64,000 nucleotides of DNA from Sthenelais limicola (GCA_942159475.1 OW804102.1:30076873-30140872), one strand, 5' to 3'. Positions 10,845 through 21,679 are shown, numbered from the stretch's first letter. A program made the numbers and translations. The notes: generated by a model from the sequence alone, not told the origin.

Positions 10845-10903
10845 AGGTAACGGCTGGAAGAGCTGGGACTCTCCCAGAGGCCTGTCGACCAGAAAACGTG
10901 GCT
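10845..10903 (+). mobile_element. LINE 3' UTR fragment
   Basis: AACGGCTGGAAGAGCTGGG and CCCAGAGGCCTGTCGACC match, with small differences, the minus-strand LINE 3' end at 45649-45800. A short remnant without coding sequence. Confidence 0.5.
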
Positions 10904-11057
10904 GATGATTCCTATGATTCCTCAGACCTACCTACATATTGTTTTGACGGTTTTGACGGTCAACCAATTAGCACAAAACGATTTCTCACCTGCAAAAAAA
11001 AGATTATTATACATTAAATACATTGTATTCTATCGTTTATTTAGAATTATAGAGACA

Positions 11058-11093
11058 CTCGATTCAAGATGGCGGACATGCCAATCCCTTATT
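11058..11093 (+). mobile_element. Family B right-terminus scrap
   Basis: GATTCAAGATGGCGGACATG followed by CCAATCCCTTATT matches the last 35 bp of family B. Confidence 0.5.
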
Positions 11094-11274
11094 ACCTGTC
11101 ATTTCTTTTTGAATCATGAGTACATAGATACCTGGGAAGCATGTGATACGTAAGAAAATATTTCATCCATAATTCGTAATGAATAGGTGCAATAGCCTGG
11201 TCAAATATCTATCTGATAATATGAGAGGTTTTGATAACACTCGTCAGTGTCTTCAGATGTTAATGAAAACAGGT

Positions 11275-11340
11275 TCCCTTAAGATAAGATAAGATAAGAT
11301 AATTCTTTATTTTCCATAAGAATGTTTCGACAAACAGTTT
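11275..11340 (-). mobile_element. Retroelement 3' tail, (TAAGA)n with polyadenylation-like signal
   Basis: Four to five TAAGA units (11278-11301) run into TTCTTTATTTTCC, which on the minus strand reads as an AATAAAG-type signal followed by a short pentamer tail. This is the 3' signature of LINEs or their SINEs; the body further right is not recognisable. Confidence 0.45.
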
Positions 11341-11734
11341 TGAACAACTCTGTATTCAATTATATATGCCCCTGCTGTATTAGGGGTGGAATAGTATACT
11401 AGTACATTACATTTAATTCGTTATGACCATTCAGAACCAAAATAAAGGAGCATGTATCAATATTCATCTTTTTCTAAGTGCTTATAACAACTAGTGAATG
11501 GAATTCAGTGATGATTATTGATTATTCACTGGATGAGTTTTAAAAAATCCCTTCTTCTTCTGGTAGGCCTGAAGGTTTATTAAGAGAACTATATGAGTTC
11601 CTATCTGTATAGTTGTAATGAATGGTGATTATGTGGTTACATCGAGAATATTTCTTTAATAACACGTTTTATTACAGCAAAGAAATGTATACGTACAATC
11701 ACCAGAAATTCATGAGAATGAAACTGTAGCATCT
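11341..11734. other. Unannotated stretch
   Basis: May include the decayed body of the retroelement whose tail is at 11275-11340. No reading frame supports it. Confidence 0.35.
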
Positions 11735-12030
11735 AAAAGTTAATTGACCAACATTTGGGAGAATAATTTTTGACTGTCTCTGCGACATTGCTATCTAAAA
11801 TGTCCCCATGAAATTTGTATTTGGAGGACCCACACAAATCCTTTCCTGCGGAGACTTCACTTATTATCGCTCAACGGCGGCAGGTTTTGCTCGGCTAGTT
11901 CGGCTTTAAATTTACATATTTATAAGCATATGACAGCAGCAGAATATTGATGAATCCAGTCCTATATGTCATAATAATGAGTGAATTTGGTAAGATTTGC
12001 TTTGTCGTAATAGCTGAGAATGCAGCTTGA
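11735..12030 (-). mobile_element. Family D MITE
   Basis: Contains CTTCACTTATTATCGCTCA, CAGAATATTGATGAAT-CAGTCC, AATGAGTGAATTTGGTAAGA and the terminal GTAATAGCTGAGAATGCAGC. Same order as the D copy at 26198-26497. Confidence 0.75.
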
Positions 12031-12416
12031 ACTAACTTGTTGGTTTAAGTGCACAACCTGTGCAATATATGATGCGTACAATTAGTTTATTCATCGACAT
12101 TCTCAATTAAAGTTTTAGTGGGAAAGGAGGAACGCCATCTCGCATTCAGCCTGAAATAATAGACCACTAGTTTAAACATTTTATTGCTGAAAAAGTAGCT
12201 ATTATACTATGACCTCCAACCAATGAATGAAGCTGTACGATATCAGCTTGCCTAGCCTATATGAGAAGCCCTTTTATTGGCTGCTGGGTGTCATAGCAAC
12301 ACAAAGCAGGGCCGAATGTCACCCTGGTTACAGACATGCGCAGACACTATCACGCCTCATCGCGTGTTTTACACCCTAACTTACTACCTCTTTCTATCAC
12401 ATATCAGTTTCACATT
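12031..12416. other. Unannotated stretch
   Basis: No gene or family copy recognised. Confidence 0.4.
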
Positions 12417-12898
12417 GGGGCCTGTTGCACAAGAGAGTCTCACACAAAGTGTCCTTGCTTTGCTATTTTCCTAGCTTAGGGGGAACTTCCTACAGTAGGA
12501 ATAACTTTTGGTATTGTCTGTATAGAAAATTCCTTCCCTAAATGTTCCATACCAGCTGCTTAGCAAGGAACAGTAGGAAAGAAAGTCTTAAGTAAAGCTT
12601 TCTAATGAATGGTTCGCTCTGTTGTGTCCTCATGGTTCGCTCCGTTATTTTCCCTGACTGCCTAACAAGCGAAGATAGAGTGAAATCAGAGCAGTCAAAT
12701 GAAATCAGTTAATGGGCTATCTATACGCTTGTTTGCACAACTAAATGTGCGTTCTTTCTGTCAGGTAAAAAGAAACCAGTTGAATCAACCTGTGCTTGTA
12801 TTGCTCTGAAAATAAAAGTTGACAAATAGCGAACCATAAGCACAGATATAAGCGCTCCAGTGGAACCGCAGCTTATGGATTTGTTATGCAACAGGCCC
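12417..12898. mobile_element. Family H TIR element
   Basis: Begins GGGGCCTGTTGCACAA and ends TTATGCAACAGGCCC, giving a TIR of about 15 bp with one mismatch. The 480-bp interior has no coding frame longer than chance. Similar ends (TACAACAGGCCCCTGG) recur near 53760 and 62345. Flanks (ATTG / TTAG) give no clean TSD. Confidence 0.65.
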
Positions 12899-12929
12899 TT
12901 AGTGATATTGCTGTCGGTCGTTCACCTTC

Positions 12930-13240
12930 TGTTCCCTTGCTCTCTTGTTCTGATATCCGTGCCTCCTCTATCTCCTATATCCTATATCTCTCTATCTCTC
13001 TATACATGTATCTGTATATATGTCTTCTATGTCTGCCACTCTCCCTCTCCCTCACTCACAGTGATTCTTTCCTGTCTGTGTCATTCCCCCTCTCTTTCTC
13101 TGCCTCTGGCTCCCATGCGTTCTGTCTCTTTCTTCTCTCCCTCTCTATGATCTTGCTCCCTCACTTGTATACCATGCACTCTTCCTCTCCTTTTCCACTA
13201 CCAACTTTCTGTCTCCCTTTCCTTTCCTTCCTTCATTAGA
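12930..13240. repeat. Pyrimidine-rich (CT) degenerate simple repeat
   Basis: Long TCTCTCTC/CCCTCTCC tract with interruptions; the overlapping Leu/Ser-rich frames are artefacts. Confidence 0.85.
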
Positions 13241-13830
13241 TACAATATATATCCACTAAGTTGTCTCAACCATCATAAAACAAACATATTGCGACAGTAA
13301 AATTGTATTCTTGACTTTTATTCTAGCTACGCCACTTTCCTCCGATTAAAAAATTCCTTTTGCTAATATCATTGACAATACCTTTCATTCCTCCTGCTCT
13401 TTCCTTCAATTATCTTTCTCTCCGCCCTCTTTTCCGAATCCCCTCCTATCGTACCCGCCCCCCCCCTCCCTTTGACATCTGCCTATATTCGTCGTTAAGT
13501 ACAGGTAGGCTTATAGCTCGGGGACATAGACGACTATGTAATTTACACTTCTCTGGTGGCGTGTATGTTTCATGAGTCCATTAATGCATGCATCAAGCAG
13601 AGTATGAAATGTGCATGACAGTCTATAGTCCCTTGCCAGCCACAAGCTGGGTATTTACACATGTGATTCACCAGGCACATCTGGGATTTCATCAGACCAC
13701 TGCACAGCCAATATGATCTGGTAATCGTAATATGTGAATGCATTATCATCTCGATGAATGTACTCATTTGCCTAAGACATGGGCTTCTAATGCACACAAA
13801 CTAATCCACCACAGACAGACCACACCACAG
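13241..13830. other. Unannotated stretch
   Basis: No gene or family copy recognised; C run at about 13457-13465. Confidence 0.4.
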
Positions 13831-14039
13831 GCAGAAATGTACAATACGCCTTCACCAATCCTCTTTAATAATCCAAAATTAATACAGTTCAACATAAACA
13901 AACTGATTTTTTAAAATCAAGGCAATATCAAATATATTCAGATATATCTAGTATTGAAAATGTTTCAGTCTAATTAACCGAATTTACTAAATAAATTATG
14001 TAGATTTGCCAATTGTACATTTTCTGAAGATCTGACCCA
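13831..14039 (-). mobile_element. Family A MITE
   Basis: Starts near AATGTACAATACGCC, with CACCAATCCTCTTTAATAA, ACAGTTCAACATAAACAAAC, ATATCTAGTATTGA, and ends CAATTGTACATTTTCTGAAG then ATCTGACCC. The first 15 bases of the left TIR are missing. Confidence 0.82.
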
Positions 14040-14338
14040 TATATTATCTGTATATTCTGACATGGCATTAAACATATGTAAATGTTTGAAACTGCCATTA
14101 TAAAAATAGAAACACACACATAATATTGATTATAGACACATTTTTTGCTAACTATGTATCTAGAGTGTGATACATTGCATGCATATATACCACTAGTGGT
14201 GTACGCAATTCCGCCACCTAAACCACAAGAATTATTTTAGGGAAAAGTCCATAAAATTAGTCTAACAAATGAATATCAGATTCTTCATGTATTTATAGGC
14301 CTGAGTTCGTCAGAAAATACACATTCGGTAGCGCTACA

Positions 14339-14512
14339 CTTTAAGTATATTCTGCTTAATTATACAGAAGAATGGTAAATTTTAGTACTAGCTAAGTATA
14401 TCTGGTAAAGCATTGATTTAGGAATGTGTTTAGTGATGTAGAACTGTAATTTTGAACCTTATTTTTGTCTTAAATTTTGGTTATTTGTGACGATTTGTGA
14501 CGGCGATTTGTA
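14339..14512 (+). mobile_element. Family A MITE, degenerate copy lacking both termini
   Basis: Has TACTAGCTAAGTATATCTGG, GATGTAGAACTGTAATTTTGA, CTTATTTTTGTCTTAAATT and TGACGGCGATTTGTAC in family A order. Confidence 0.6.
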
Positions 14513-14845
14513 CATCACTCAGTAAAACATTCTCGAAACCTACTGCATGAAGTAAGGCGGGTTTCCAAGCGGATTGCGTCGGTCCTTAGTATGAAGTATA
14601 AAACTTGGATTGGGTGTAATTGAATAGCATTTAGTTCTGTCCGAGTTCACATATTGTTATCAACAGTTTTACAGCATGATTTATTAGGAAAAATAGGGAC
14701 ATGCAGATATTGAACATATCCAGTGCATGACACAGTGTCCAATACAGCAAAATTGGACATGTCTTTCGATTAAACTGAATTATGCACATATTGCTTACAT
14801 ATCCGACACCTCTGAATAGAACGTATTTTGTATGAAGGCCCCTAC
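14513..14845. other. Unannotated stretch
   Basis: Nothing recognised between the A fragment and the next B copy. Confidence 0.4.
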
Positions 14846-15179
14846 AATAGGGGGGTTGCATGTCTCACTGCGCATGTCTACTACAGAGCATGCTGGGATG
14901 GATTCTGTTAAAATCTGATATACAAATATTGGCAACATTTTTATCGAAAATCCCAAGAATATTTTCAGCAATATTAGAGCTTGTATAAATGGTCTATGAA
15001 GGCCAAATGCATAATGGGACAGATAGGGATTTGTGTCATAGAAACATGTATAACACGTACGTGGATATTGACATTGAAAATGAACATGGCATGTTTTCTA
15101 TAGATTTTAGACTGTACCATTAGTCCCATAATTCCATGCAAATCAAGATTCAAAATAGCGGCTATGCAAATCCCCTATT
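14846..15179 (+). mobile_element. Family B MITE, complete reference copy
   Basis: AATAGGGG to CCCCTATT, 334 bp. Landmarks: GTTGCATGTCTCACTGCGC, AGAGCATGCTGGGATGGATT, GCTTGTATAAATGGTCTATG, ATGTTTTCTATAGATTTTAG, CATAATTCCATGCAAATCAA. Used as the plus-orientation reference. Confidence 0.9.
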
Positions 15180-15289
15180 TTCTCATTTCAAGAACTAATA
15201 TGAACGTTATATGCTTCAGAGTCACATCATGTCAAAGTATTTTGTTGAGTTATTGAGGGGGATGTATTTTCATGAATCATTGATTAAAG

Positions 15290-15575
15290 GATGTACTCTC
15301 TGCTATTACGACAAGTAAGTATTGCCAAACTTACTTATTTTATGACTTTATTTTAAGAGTGACTTATGAATATTCCCAGCTTATATGTATGCGTAAATAG
15401 GAATTTGAAGTCGAATCGACTGACAGAAAACGGTTGCAGGTGAGTGATAATAAGTGAAGCCACGAAAGGAAAGTATTTTGGTGTTTCTCAAAATTAGAAA
15501 TGTGGACTTTATAAAGCCCTGAAGCAATAAGAACAGAATCATTTAGATGGGTTGGAAAAGAACAAAATTGAGACA
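15290..15575 (+). mobile_element. Family D MITE
   Basis: Begins TACTCTCTGCTATTACGAC and has GTGAGTGATAATAAGTGAAG and TGGACTTTATAAAGCCCTGA. The right terminus is eroded. Confidence 0.68.
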
Positions 15576-15706
15576 AGAGTTAGTTCTTGATAAGTGTCAA
15601 CTAAAGTTACAGCTTTTAAATCTTTCAACATGTGTGCTTGGGTCTAATCCTGATCTTGGCTTACTGAGACTTATGTGGACTGTGACATGTGAATGAATAG
15701 AATGAA

Positions 15707-15944
15707 TGGGTCAGATTTTCAGAAAATATACAATTCAACTTCGCCAATCTTCTCAAATAACCCAAAGTTCAGACGAAAATGAAATTCAAAATACAGTTCA
15801 ACATAACCAAACAGATTGCTAGAATGAATGCAATGCTGAATATACTCGAATTCACCTAGTATTGACCAAATTGCAGCCTAATTTTTCCAGAATTTGCTAA
15901 ATGTGTACACCTGCCAATTGTACATTTTCTGCAAGTCTGACCCA
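15707..15944 (-). mobile_element. Family A MITE, near-complete
   Basis: GGGTCAGATTTTCAGAAAAT at the left and GCAAGTCTGACCC at the right. Minus orientation (CAACTTCGCCAATC first). Flanks GAAT / AAAT differ at one base of the expected 4-bp TSD. Confidence 0.9.
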
Positions 15945-16200
15945 AATGCGGGAGTGGGTGCTGGGTTCAGGTGGCTTCTCTCTGGGTTCATATTACAGCA
16001 TTAGATATGGTGACTGTCATCGCCAGGCCACCGGACAGACATCTTGGTGAAATGATATCACATACGTTGTGACAGGTATGATTCCTGCCGCTGTAGAGTG
16101 GGTGTGTGGGTGGTCAGTGTAAGCAAGTTTATATTTGAAAGTTACAGGTGAGAACAATCATCCCTATAGCTAAGAAACAATACTATAAACGGGAAGGGGA
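15945..16200. other. Unannotated stretch
   Basis: Nothing recognised. Confidence 0.4.
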
Positions 16201-16325
16201 CCAGCGAGTCCCCGCCTATATCTCCATTGGAACAGTGCCATAGTAACGACTGACGAGTCGAAGGACGTCACGTCACGGCGTCATTCGCCTAACCGCAGCA
16301 GAGCATCCCAGATCAGAAATAGACA
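16201..16325. promoter_or_regulatory. CpG-rich patch with clustered CRE-like sites
   Basis: A locally GC- and CpG-rich interval in AT-rich surroundings. GGACGTCACGTCACGGCGTC at 16263-16282 holds overlapping TGACGTCA/CGTCA half-sites, and CCATTGG lies at about 16223. Such clusters occur in CREB/ATF-responsive promoters. No exon or initiator was identified, so this is only a candidate. Confidence 0.25.
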
Positions 16326-16532
16326 TTTCAAATTTTTACTTCTGCATTAAATTTATGCATGTTTATGGCGAATAAATCCCCCTGGGATTGATCCCAAACC
16401 GCCCTTATGTGTCTGTACCATTCATTACTAGTATTAACTATCATCTAGGCTAAACGTGACTAGGAGCATATATATAGCATTTATCATCTATCAGCCTACT
16501 ATAGCAGAATATGCTAAATCTGTAGAGATGCT

Positions 16533-17281
16533 AATAGGGGAGTTGCATCAGCAGCATCTTGAATCCTGGTTTGAATTATGGGAGTTTTATGTCAGTGTAA
16601 AATCTATAAAAAAACATGCCATGTAATATGCGTGGAATATGTATTGGAGCTCCAATATCAACATCCATGTGTTATAATACACATATGTTTACATAACACA
16701 AGTCTCAATTGTCCCTATCATGCATTTGTTTTTCATAGATCATTATACAAGATATGTTTAATTGTAAAATCATTATTGCAATTTTGTATGTATGTATGTA
16801 TATTGTTTATTTCCGAAAACAGTACATGATAAAAATATACGATAATATACATCGGAAATGGGTCAGTCCTCTTCTGCGGCAGCCACAGCTCTTCCAGAGG
16901 GTCCCTTAGACTAAACTTTTAAGTTACAACTTACGGTATATAGAGGTATAAAGTGACTAGTTACCTACACTACTGCGATGGGATGCACTAGCTATATCTT
17001 TATCAAGGTGTGACCTATGGTATTGGGTTTCCTTGTGTATAATTTTGTGGATGCCGTCCTTTTTTAAATTTGGGTTAATTTGGGTTAACTTTTGCATGAC
17101 AGAGTAATTGTACCCTTTCCTAAGTTATGGCAAGAACAAGAAAAGAAAACATTGAGAATAGCACAATTTTCGATAAAAATGGTGCTAAATAATTGTATAC
17201 CAGATTTGAGCTGGATGGATCCATCCCAGCATACACTGTACATAATAGACATATGCAGTGAGACATGCAAATCCCCCTATT
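16533..17281 (-). mobile_element. Family B MITE interrupted by a LINE 3' end
   Basis: AATAGGGG at 16533 and CCCCCTATT at 17273-17281 bound a minus-orientation B copy. Its body is continuous from 16533 to 16785 and from 17164 to 17281. The intervening 378 bp are a retroelement tail. Confidence 0.85.
16786..17163 (-). mobile_element. LINE 3' fragment inserted in a B MITE, with 7-bp TSD
   Basis: On the minus strand the insert ends with an AATAAACAATA-type signal and a short (ATAC)n tail (plus-strand GTATGTATGTATGTAT at 16786-16801). It is flanked by CAATTTT at 16779-16785 and 17164-17170. CCTCTGGAAGAGCTGTGG (minus strand, near 16880-16905) resembles other LINE 3' UTRs in the window. No coding part; strongly 5' truncated. 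Confidence 0.75.
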
Positions 17282-17843
17282 GTACACTTTCTGACCGTAT
17301 TATATACACCTCCCTGAAAAAATCCAAACTCAACCCATATGTGGCGCACCACCCATATTCCACTACTCCCGTTATGGTATTTCTGTTCCATTAGGGCATA
17401 CATCATATGAGGGCTGATGTGGGGGAGGGGGTAGGGTGATTTCCTCCAGGGTTGCCTCCCCCACCCCACTAGGCCTGCCATTAATGCTCATCCCCATGGA
17501 AATCTGACTATGGTAGCGCTGATGACCACAACCCAATACACATGACACTTAGGCCAATAAATCTAGGGACGTAGGCCAAGCCTATATTGCGGAGTTGCTG
17601 CTGTTTCTTGGCCATGGATTTTGTTCATATAAATGCACACTTGGGAATGCTTGGAGATGTTTTGTAAACCTGGATAAGACCCACATACAGGGGACTGGGC
17701 TATAAAAACAATTGATAACGTTTTCATCTAAATAGTTTCACTGAAGTTGTCCATCTTTTAAACTAACACATGATAGCAATACGTAATCAGAAATATATTC
17801 TTATAAATGTTGCTACACTGTCAGGCCTTTTGAGAAGACATTT
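17282..17843. other. Unannotated stretch
   Basis: No gene or repeat family recognised. Confidence 0.4.
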
Positions 17844-17893
17844 CGCATGACAGAGTAATTTGACCTTTTTCTAAGTTATGGCAAGAACAATAA
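17844..17893. repeat. 50-bp segment shared with 17094-17143
   Basis: GCATGACAGAGTAATT and TTCTAAGTTATGGCAAGAAC recur from the inner end of the LINE tail at 16786-17163. It is either another piece of the same LINE or a separate small repeat. Confidence 0.6.
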
Positions 17894-17923
17894 AACATAT
17901 ACACACATCCACACATATATATA

Positions 17924-18090
17924 GTAAATTCTGCTAAATTCGACAGGAAAATGATAAATACTTGGAATATTCGAGTATATTTAGCGTTTGGTTATGTTGA
18001 AATGTACTTTTATTCTCATTTTTGCCTCAAATTCGGGTTATTTGAGAGAATCGGTGAAGGCGAATTGTACAATTTCTGGCGATCTGACGC
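17924..18090 (+). mobile_element. Family A MITE, left-truncated
   Basis: TAGTAAATTCTGCTAAATTC, TATTCGAGTATATTTAGC, GGTTATTTGAGAGAATCGGT and GGCGAATTGTACAATTTCTG follow family A. The outer left TIR is missing. Confidence 0.78.
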
Positions 18091-18616
18091 TATATATGAG
18101 TATGTGTATGAGATAAGAAATGCCAGGCATCCTAATGGTGAATTAATGCTAAAATGTCACAGACATAGATCGGCCCAGGAACTAACCCGCTTCATGCTAG
18201 ACAGACTATCGGAGCTGAAGCTGTAGATGGAACTATAGGGCCTTGCACAATGGTGTAAATGCCCGGCGAGAAGGTTATGTGAAATGCATGAAGAATGTAC
18301 ATTGTATTGCAAGTCGAGCGATGCACCTTGTATATATGTAATAACTTTATTTCCAGTCTTACAATTACAGAGTTATAATGCAGTTTCAGGGAAATGGGAC
18401 AAAGAAAGACAATAATCTTTTCATCAACTATCTGTGCTCGCACAGGTTTTCCTAGTCTCCTTCTTTACTTAATGAGAATAACCTGTATAAAAAGAAGAAA
18501 TAAAAACGCTAGTCAATTGAAACAAGAATGGAAAATTTCAGATTTACTGATCATGCATGATGTGCATAGTTCGGGCAATTATGACATTGCTAAATTGTTC
18601 ATATCAATTTTCCATT
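18091..18616. other. Unannotated stretch
   Basis: No gene seen. TAATAACTTTATTTCC near 18340 could be a minus-strand retroelement end but nothing else supports it. Confidence 0.35.
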
Positions 18617-18769
18617 CAAATTATTCAAAAGTCCCGAAGCGCACACTTTATTTATGAGAATCCGTCTTTAATTCGCTGATTATGCACACATAATCAGTGT
18701 GCATAATCAGCGAATTAAAGACGGATTCTCATAAATAAAGTGTGCGCTTCGGGACTTTTGAATAATTTG
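18617..18769. repeat. Perfect 73-bp inverted repeat with 7-nt loop
   Basis: Left arm 18617-18689 and right arm 18697-18769 are exact reverse complements by my base-by-base check. The loop is ATAATCA. Outer arm sequence begins CAAATTATTCAAAAGTCCCG; inner sequence GATTATGCACAC. A transcript would form a 73-bp perfect hairpin. Perfect identity suggests a very recent event, gene conversion or selection on pairing; an assembly foldback artefact must also be considered. Confidence 0.95.
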
Positions 18770-18905
18770 CCAGACTTTCGCAGCGAAATGTTGGGGGCCG
18801 ACCTTTCCGCGCCAAGACCAAACCGCACCCGGACCGAACCGCGCACAGACCCTACCGCGACCAACCCCTTACGCGAACAAGCGTTGCGCGCTTGCCTGCC
18901 TCAAG
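18770..18905. other. GC- and CpG-rich patch
   Basis: Sudden shift to about 60% GC with repeated ACCGCG/CCGAACCGC words, directly after the hairpin. A similar patch on the opposite strand lies at 21680-21790 (GGTCGCGGT, GCGGTAAGG). Not coding with any known domain. Confidence 0.6.
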
Positions 18906-19070
18906 GCACCCCAGCCTTCTTCTTGAAATGGACACGAAATATACATAGGTTTCCACGGCTTTGGACGACCATATGATGACCGTAGAACTCAATTGAAACA
19001 TACTATAGGTAACTTACTGATATAATTGGAATTGTAGAAGAAGTGTGGCCGATTTTGTTGGAGTTTTTGT
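18906..19070. other. Spacer before the 180-bp array
   Basis: Nothing recognised. Confidence 0.4.
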
Positions 19071-19450
19071 GACGTCCATAGTCCCTAGATTCATATCAAG
19101 TTGTATTCACTATTTTCCTCAATGGTACAATGATATAGCCACGGTTTATTCAATACATATTAATAAGGAATAGTTTGCCTCAGACTACACCTAATATGAA
19201 CGACATGTGATAATTTAATCTTCGTTAACTTGGAAAGAAAATACGGCCCTAACGTCCATAGGCCCTAGATTCAGACCCAGTCTTAATCAATATATTTTTC
19301 GTTAATTATTCCAGATAGGAAATATTTGTTCATTACATATTAACAAGGAGAAGTTTGCCTCAGATTACACCTAATATGAACAATATGTGATAATTCAATA
19401 TTTGTTAACTTTAAAAGTTATTACAGCCCTAACGTCCATAGGCCCCTTGA
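19071..19450 (+). repeat. Two 180-bp tandem units plus start of a third
   Basis: Units start at 19071, 19251 and 19431, exactly 180 bp apart, with (A/G)ACGTCCATAG(G/T)CCC. Units 1 and 2 share CTAGATTCA, TTCA(A)TACATATTAA-AAGGA, GTTTGCCTCAGA, TACACCTAATATGAAC and ATGTGATAATT. Unit 3 diverges after its first 20 bp. Confidence 0.88.
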
Positions 19451-19997
19451 CTTGACTCAGTAAGGAGTCAATGCAAAAACACAAAACATGTACCTATGAT
19501 GACTTTTCTAAGTATTTTTCATGTTTGATCAATTTAATGTATATGTACAATGCATGTTGTCTGCTAGCAAAAGTTTTGAGTGTAGAGGCAGGGAGTTTCG
19601 AAGACTGATTTTTTTTCTAAGAGGGGCTATGGATGTTATTGTAAGGGAATTTTGCTAAATATTTTTCAAAATATTCAATTCACAATTTTTAACTTTTACT
19701 AGCCTGAAGCTAAGTACTGATACAATCCTTGTAGGGAGATTCCAACCCAAAATTAACATTTCCCTTTTGAAAATGATTAATTTAGGTCCCCTAACGTCCA
19801 TCGGCCCCAAAAGTTGGAATTTTGGATCATTTGAACGATCAGACATTATAACAAAAACTTGTGGATGTTTTTGAAAAAAAAATTGGGGGGTCTATCGATA
19901 ATATTCACCTGTTGAGATTCGATGCTAATTTAGCCTCTAACATTTATTATTTATGAACTTTATATAGGTATTAAGGAAGGGCCTATGGACGTTATGC
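19451..19997. repeat. Further ACGTCCATAGG boxes in both orientations
   Basis: Reverse-orientation boxes GGGGCTATGGATGTTATTG at about 19623 and GGGCCTATGGACGTTATG at about 19979, and a forward box CTAACGTCCATCGGCCCC at 19791. With the tandem units the boxes fall at spacings of 180, 180, about 192, about 169 and about 187 bp. Intervening sequence is not repeated. Confidence 0.6.
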
Positions 19998-20176
19998 TGT
20001 TAGTTAGAAAAATTAAAAGGGGCAGGGGGCAGGGAAAAAAATGAAACTTGTGCAAACAAATTCCTGGGGGAACCGACTAAGGCATAACAAATTGGATAAA
20101 CAACAAAGAGTTTTTATAAATAATTGGTTAGAACAAAATAACAACTGTTAAAGATATTTCTTTTTTAATTTTTCAG

Positions 20177-20885
20177 TCAAAAAAGGGGAAAAAAGGGGTT
20201 TTCAGCCTTGAATTTAAAAAATATTAACTCCAGGTTCATCAAAGCATTTACATTTCTCTGCAATATTCTTTCTTTATTTAACACATTTTCTTCTTCCCTA
20301 TATCTATGTATAAGACTTAACTTCATTGCCTTTCTGCGGAGGTCTAACGCCAGGAGGTTCGACTCTTTCCTCTTATCTTTATAGTCAAAATTCTCACTTT
20401 GACCATAGGCGATTCTTAAGGCATATTTGTATGAACGATCCAACTTATGAATTAATCCTGTGTTGGTCGGACCAAAAAACAAGCAGGCGTATTCACAAAT
20501 AGGCAATATATATGTTTTAAAGATCAGCATACACAGTTTAGAATTCATATATTTTCACAGCTCACCCAATTTCCAATATACAGATCTTATAATACCAGAA
20601 ACATGTTGGTTTAAAGTTAATTTCTCGTTGATAATACAACCAAGATATTTGAAGGTGAATACCCTTGTTATAGGGAGTCTATTACATGATACTGGAAAGC
20701 ACATGTTGTTTCTCTTGTTAATAAAACTGAATAGTTGCAATTTTGTCTTTTTTTCGTTCACATTCAGTAAGTTATCCTGGAACCATCTAGTATATGCATC
20801 TATGTCAGTTTGGGTTTTTTCCCTAAGAGTAATTTCATCCTTATGTATGAAATTAGTTCCTGTGATTAAATACCAGAAACTTTAT
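20177..20885 (-). pseudogene. Decayed LINE reverse transcriptase, C-terminal part
   Basis: One minus-strand frame runs from about 20885 to 20177 with one in-frame TGA at 20552-20554. In order it has TNFIHKD, AYTRWFQDNLLNVNEKKTKL, FKYLGCIINEKLTLNQHV, MLIFKTYILPICEYACLFFG and RRKAMKLSLIHRYR. These match the region after the RT catalytic box, the thumb and the C-terminal domain of APE-type LINEs. Where family members have the ADD of motif C, this copy reads ITG. No N-terminal RT or endonuclease is present. Dead fragment. Confidence 0.82.
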
Positions 20886-21679
20886 ACGACTTCAGCTCTT
20901 ATTCTTCTTTATTCCCTGAATGTTATTTTAACACATAGCTCTGTTTGCCAGGCCTAGGGCTCGCAAGGTTGATAGGGAAATAATCAACCCTTCCTTATAA
21001 ACAATTTGAATAATGATTGTTAGAAAAGTTAGTAACCATAGTAAATAGTAAAAATCATTCAGAAAAATAAACAGACAATTTAGCATTATGCCCACACCTT
21101 GAAAATTAAAGATGAAGGCGTATTTTCTCTGTAATTTCTTTGTAAGAACCTTATTAAAGGAGCTATATTATTCTGACGTTGTGAGATATGATTTTAAGGT
21201 TAAATTCGTTCAAGCATCTGTTAATTCCTACTTTTAGATACAAAATCAACGAATCTGTCTTTCTCAAATGTTCAACTGTAAAGACCAGTAGAGGGTATAG
21301 AATTCAGTTGCCCCTAGCAACGGCCCTTTTTAAAGCATGTGGGAGACTTGAAACATACAGGTACATTTGGAGAAAATGTGGGTCTAAATTAAACAAAAAG
21401 ATTTATTCAAATCGGTGCATTCTGAGTGGAGCTTTGAGGGGGAATTAGAACCATTTCCTCTGGCAGTCAGAGTCAAAACCCTTGCAAATGGCCATGTTGA
21501 TCAGCCAGAAATTAATGTATCTCTGGAGTCATGACACATAGCCCTTATTTGGACATTATGTCTTCATTGGAGGAGCTAAAGTTCTGAAGCTTTTGAGTCT
21601 TTTAGTTCCTATGAACACCATAGTGATAAACATCCCACCAAAGTCTATGACAGTATACGTAACATAGGCGCTGACTGTG
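20886..21679. other. Unannotated stretch
   Basis: May contain further decayed LINE sequence but no motif survives. The short plus-strand frame at 21188-21448 shows no recognised domain. Confidence 0.4.

Noticed and set aside
12930..13240. Polypyrimidine tract as a splice-acceptor region of a host gene
   Set aside because: No adjacent open exon with recognisable coding sequence.
17951..18226. 91-codon plus-strand frame
   Set aside because: First two thirds are a family A MITE; similar frames appear in other A copies by chance.
18617..18769. Bacterial-type terminator or attachment site
   Set aside because: Arms of 73 bp are far too long, with no U-tract and no prokaryotic context.
19071..19997. 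CRISPR array
   Set aside because: Repeats are 180-bp units, boxes occur in both orientations, the context is animal DNA and no cas genes are present.
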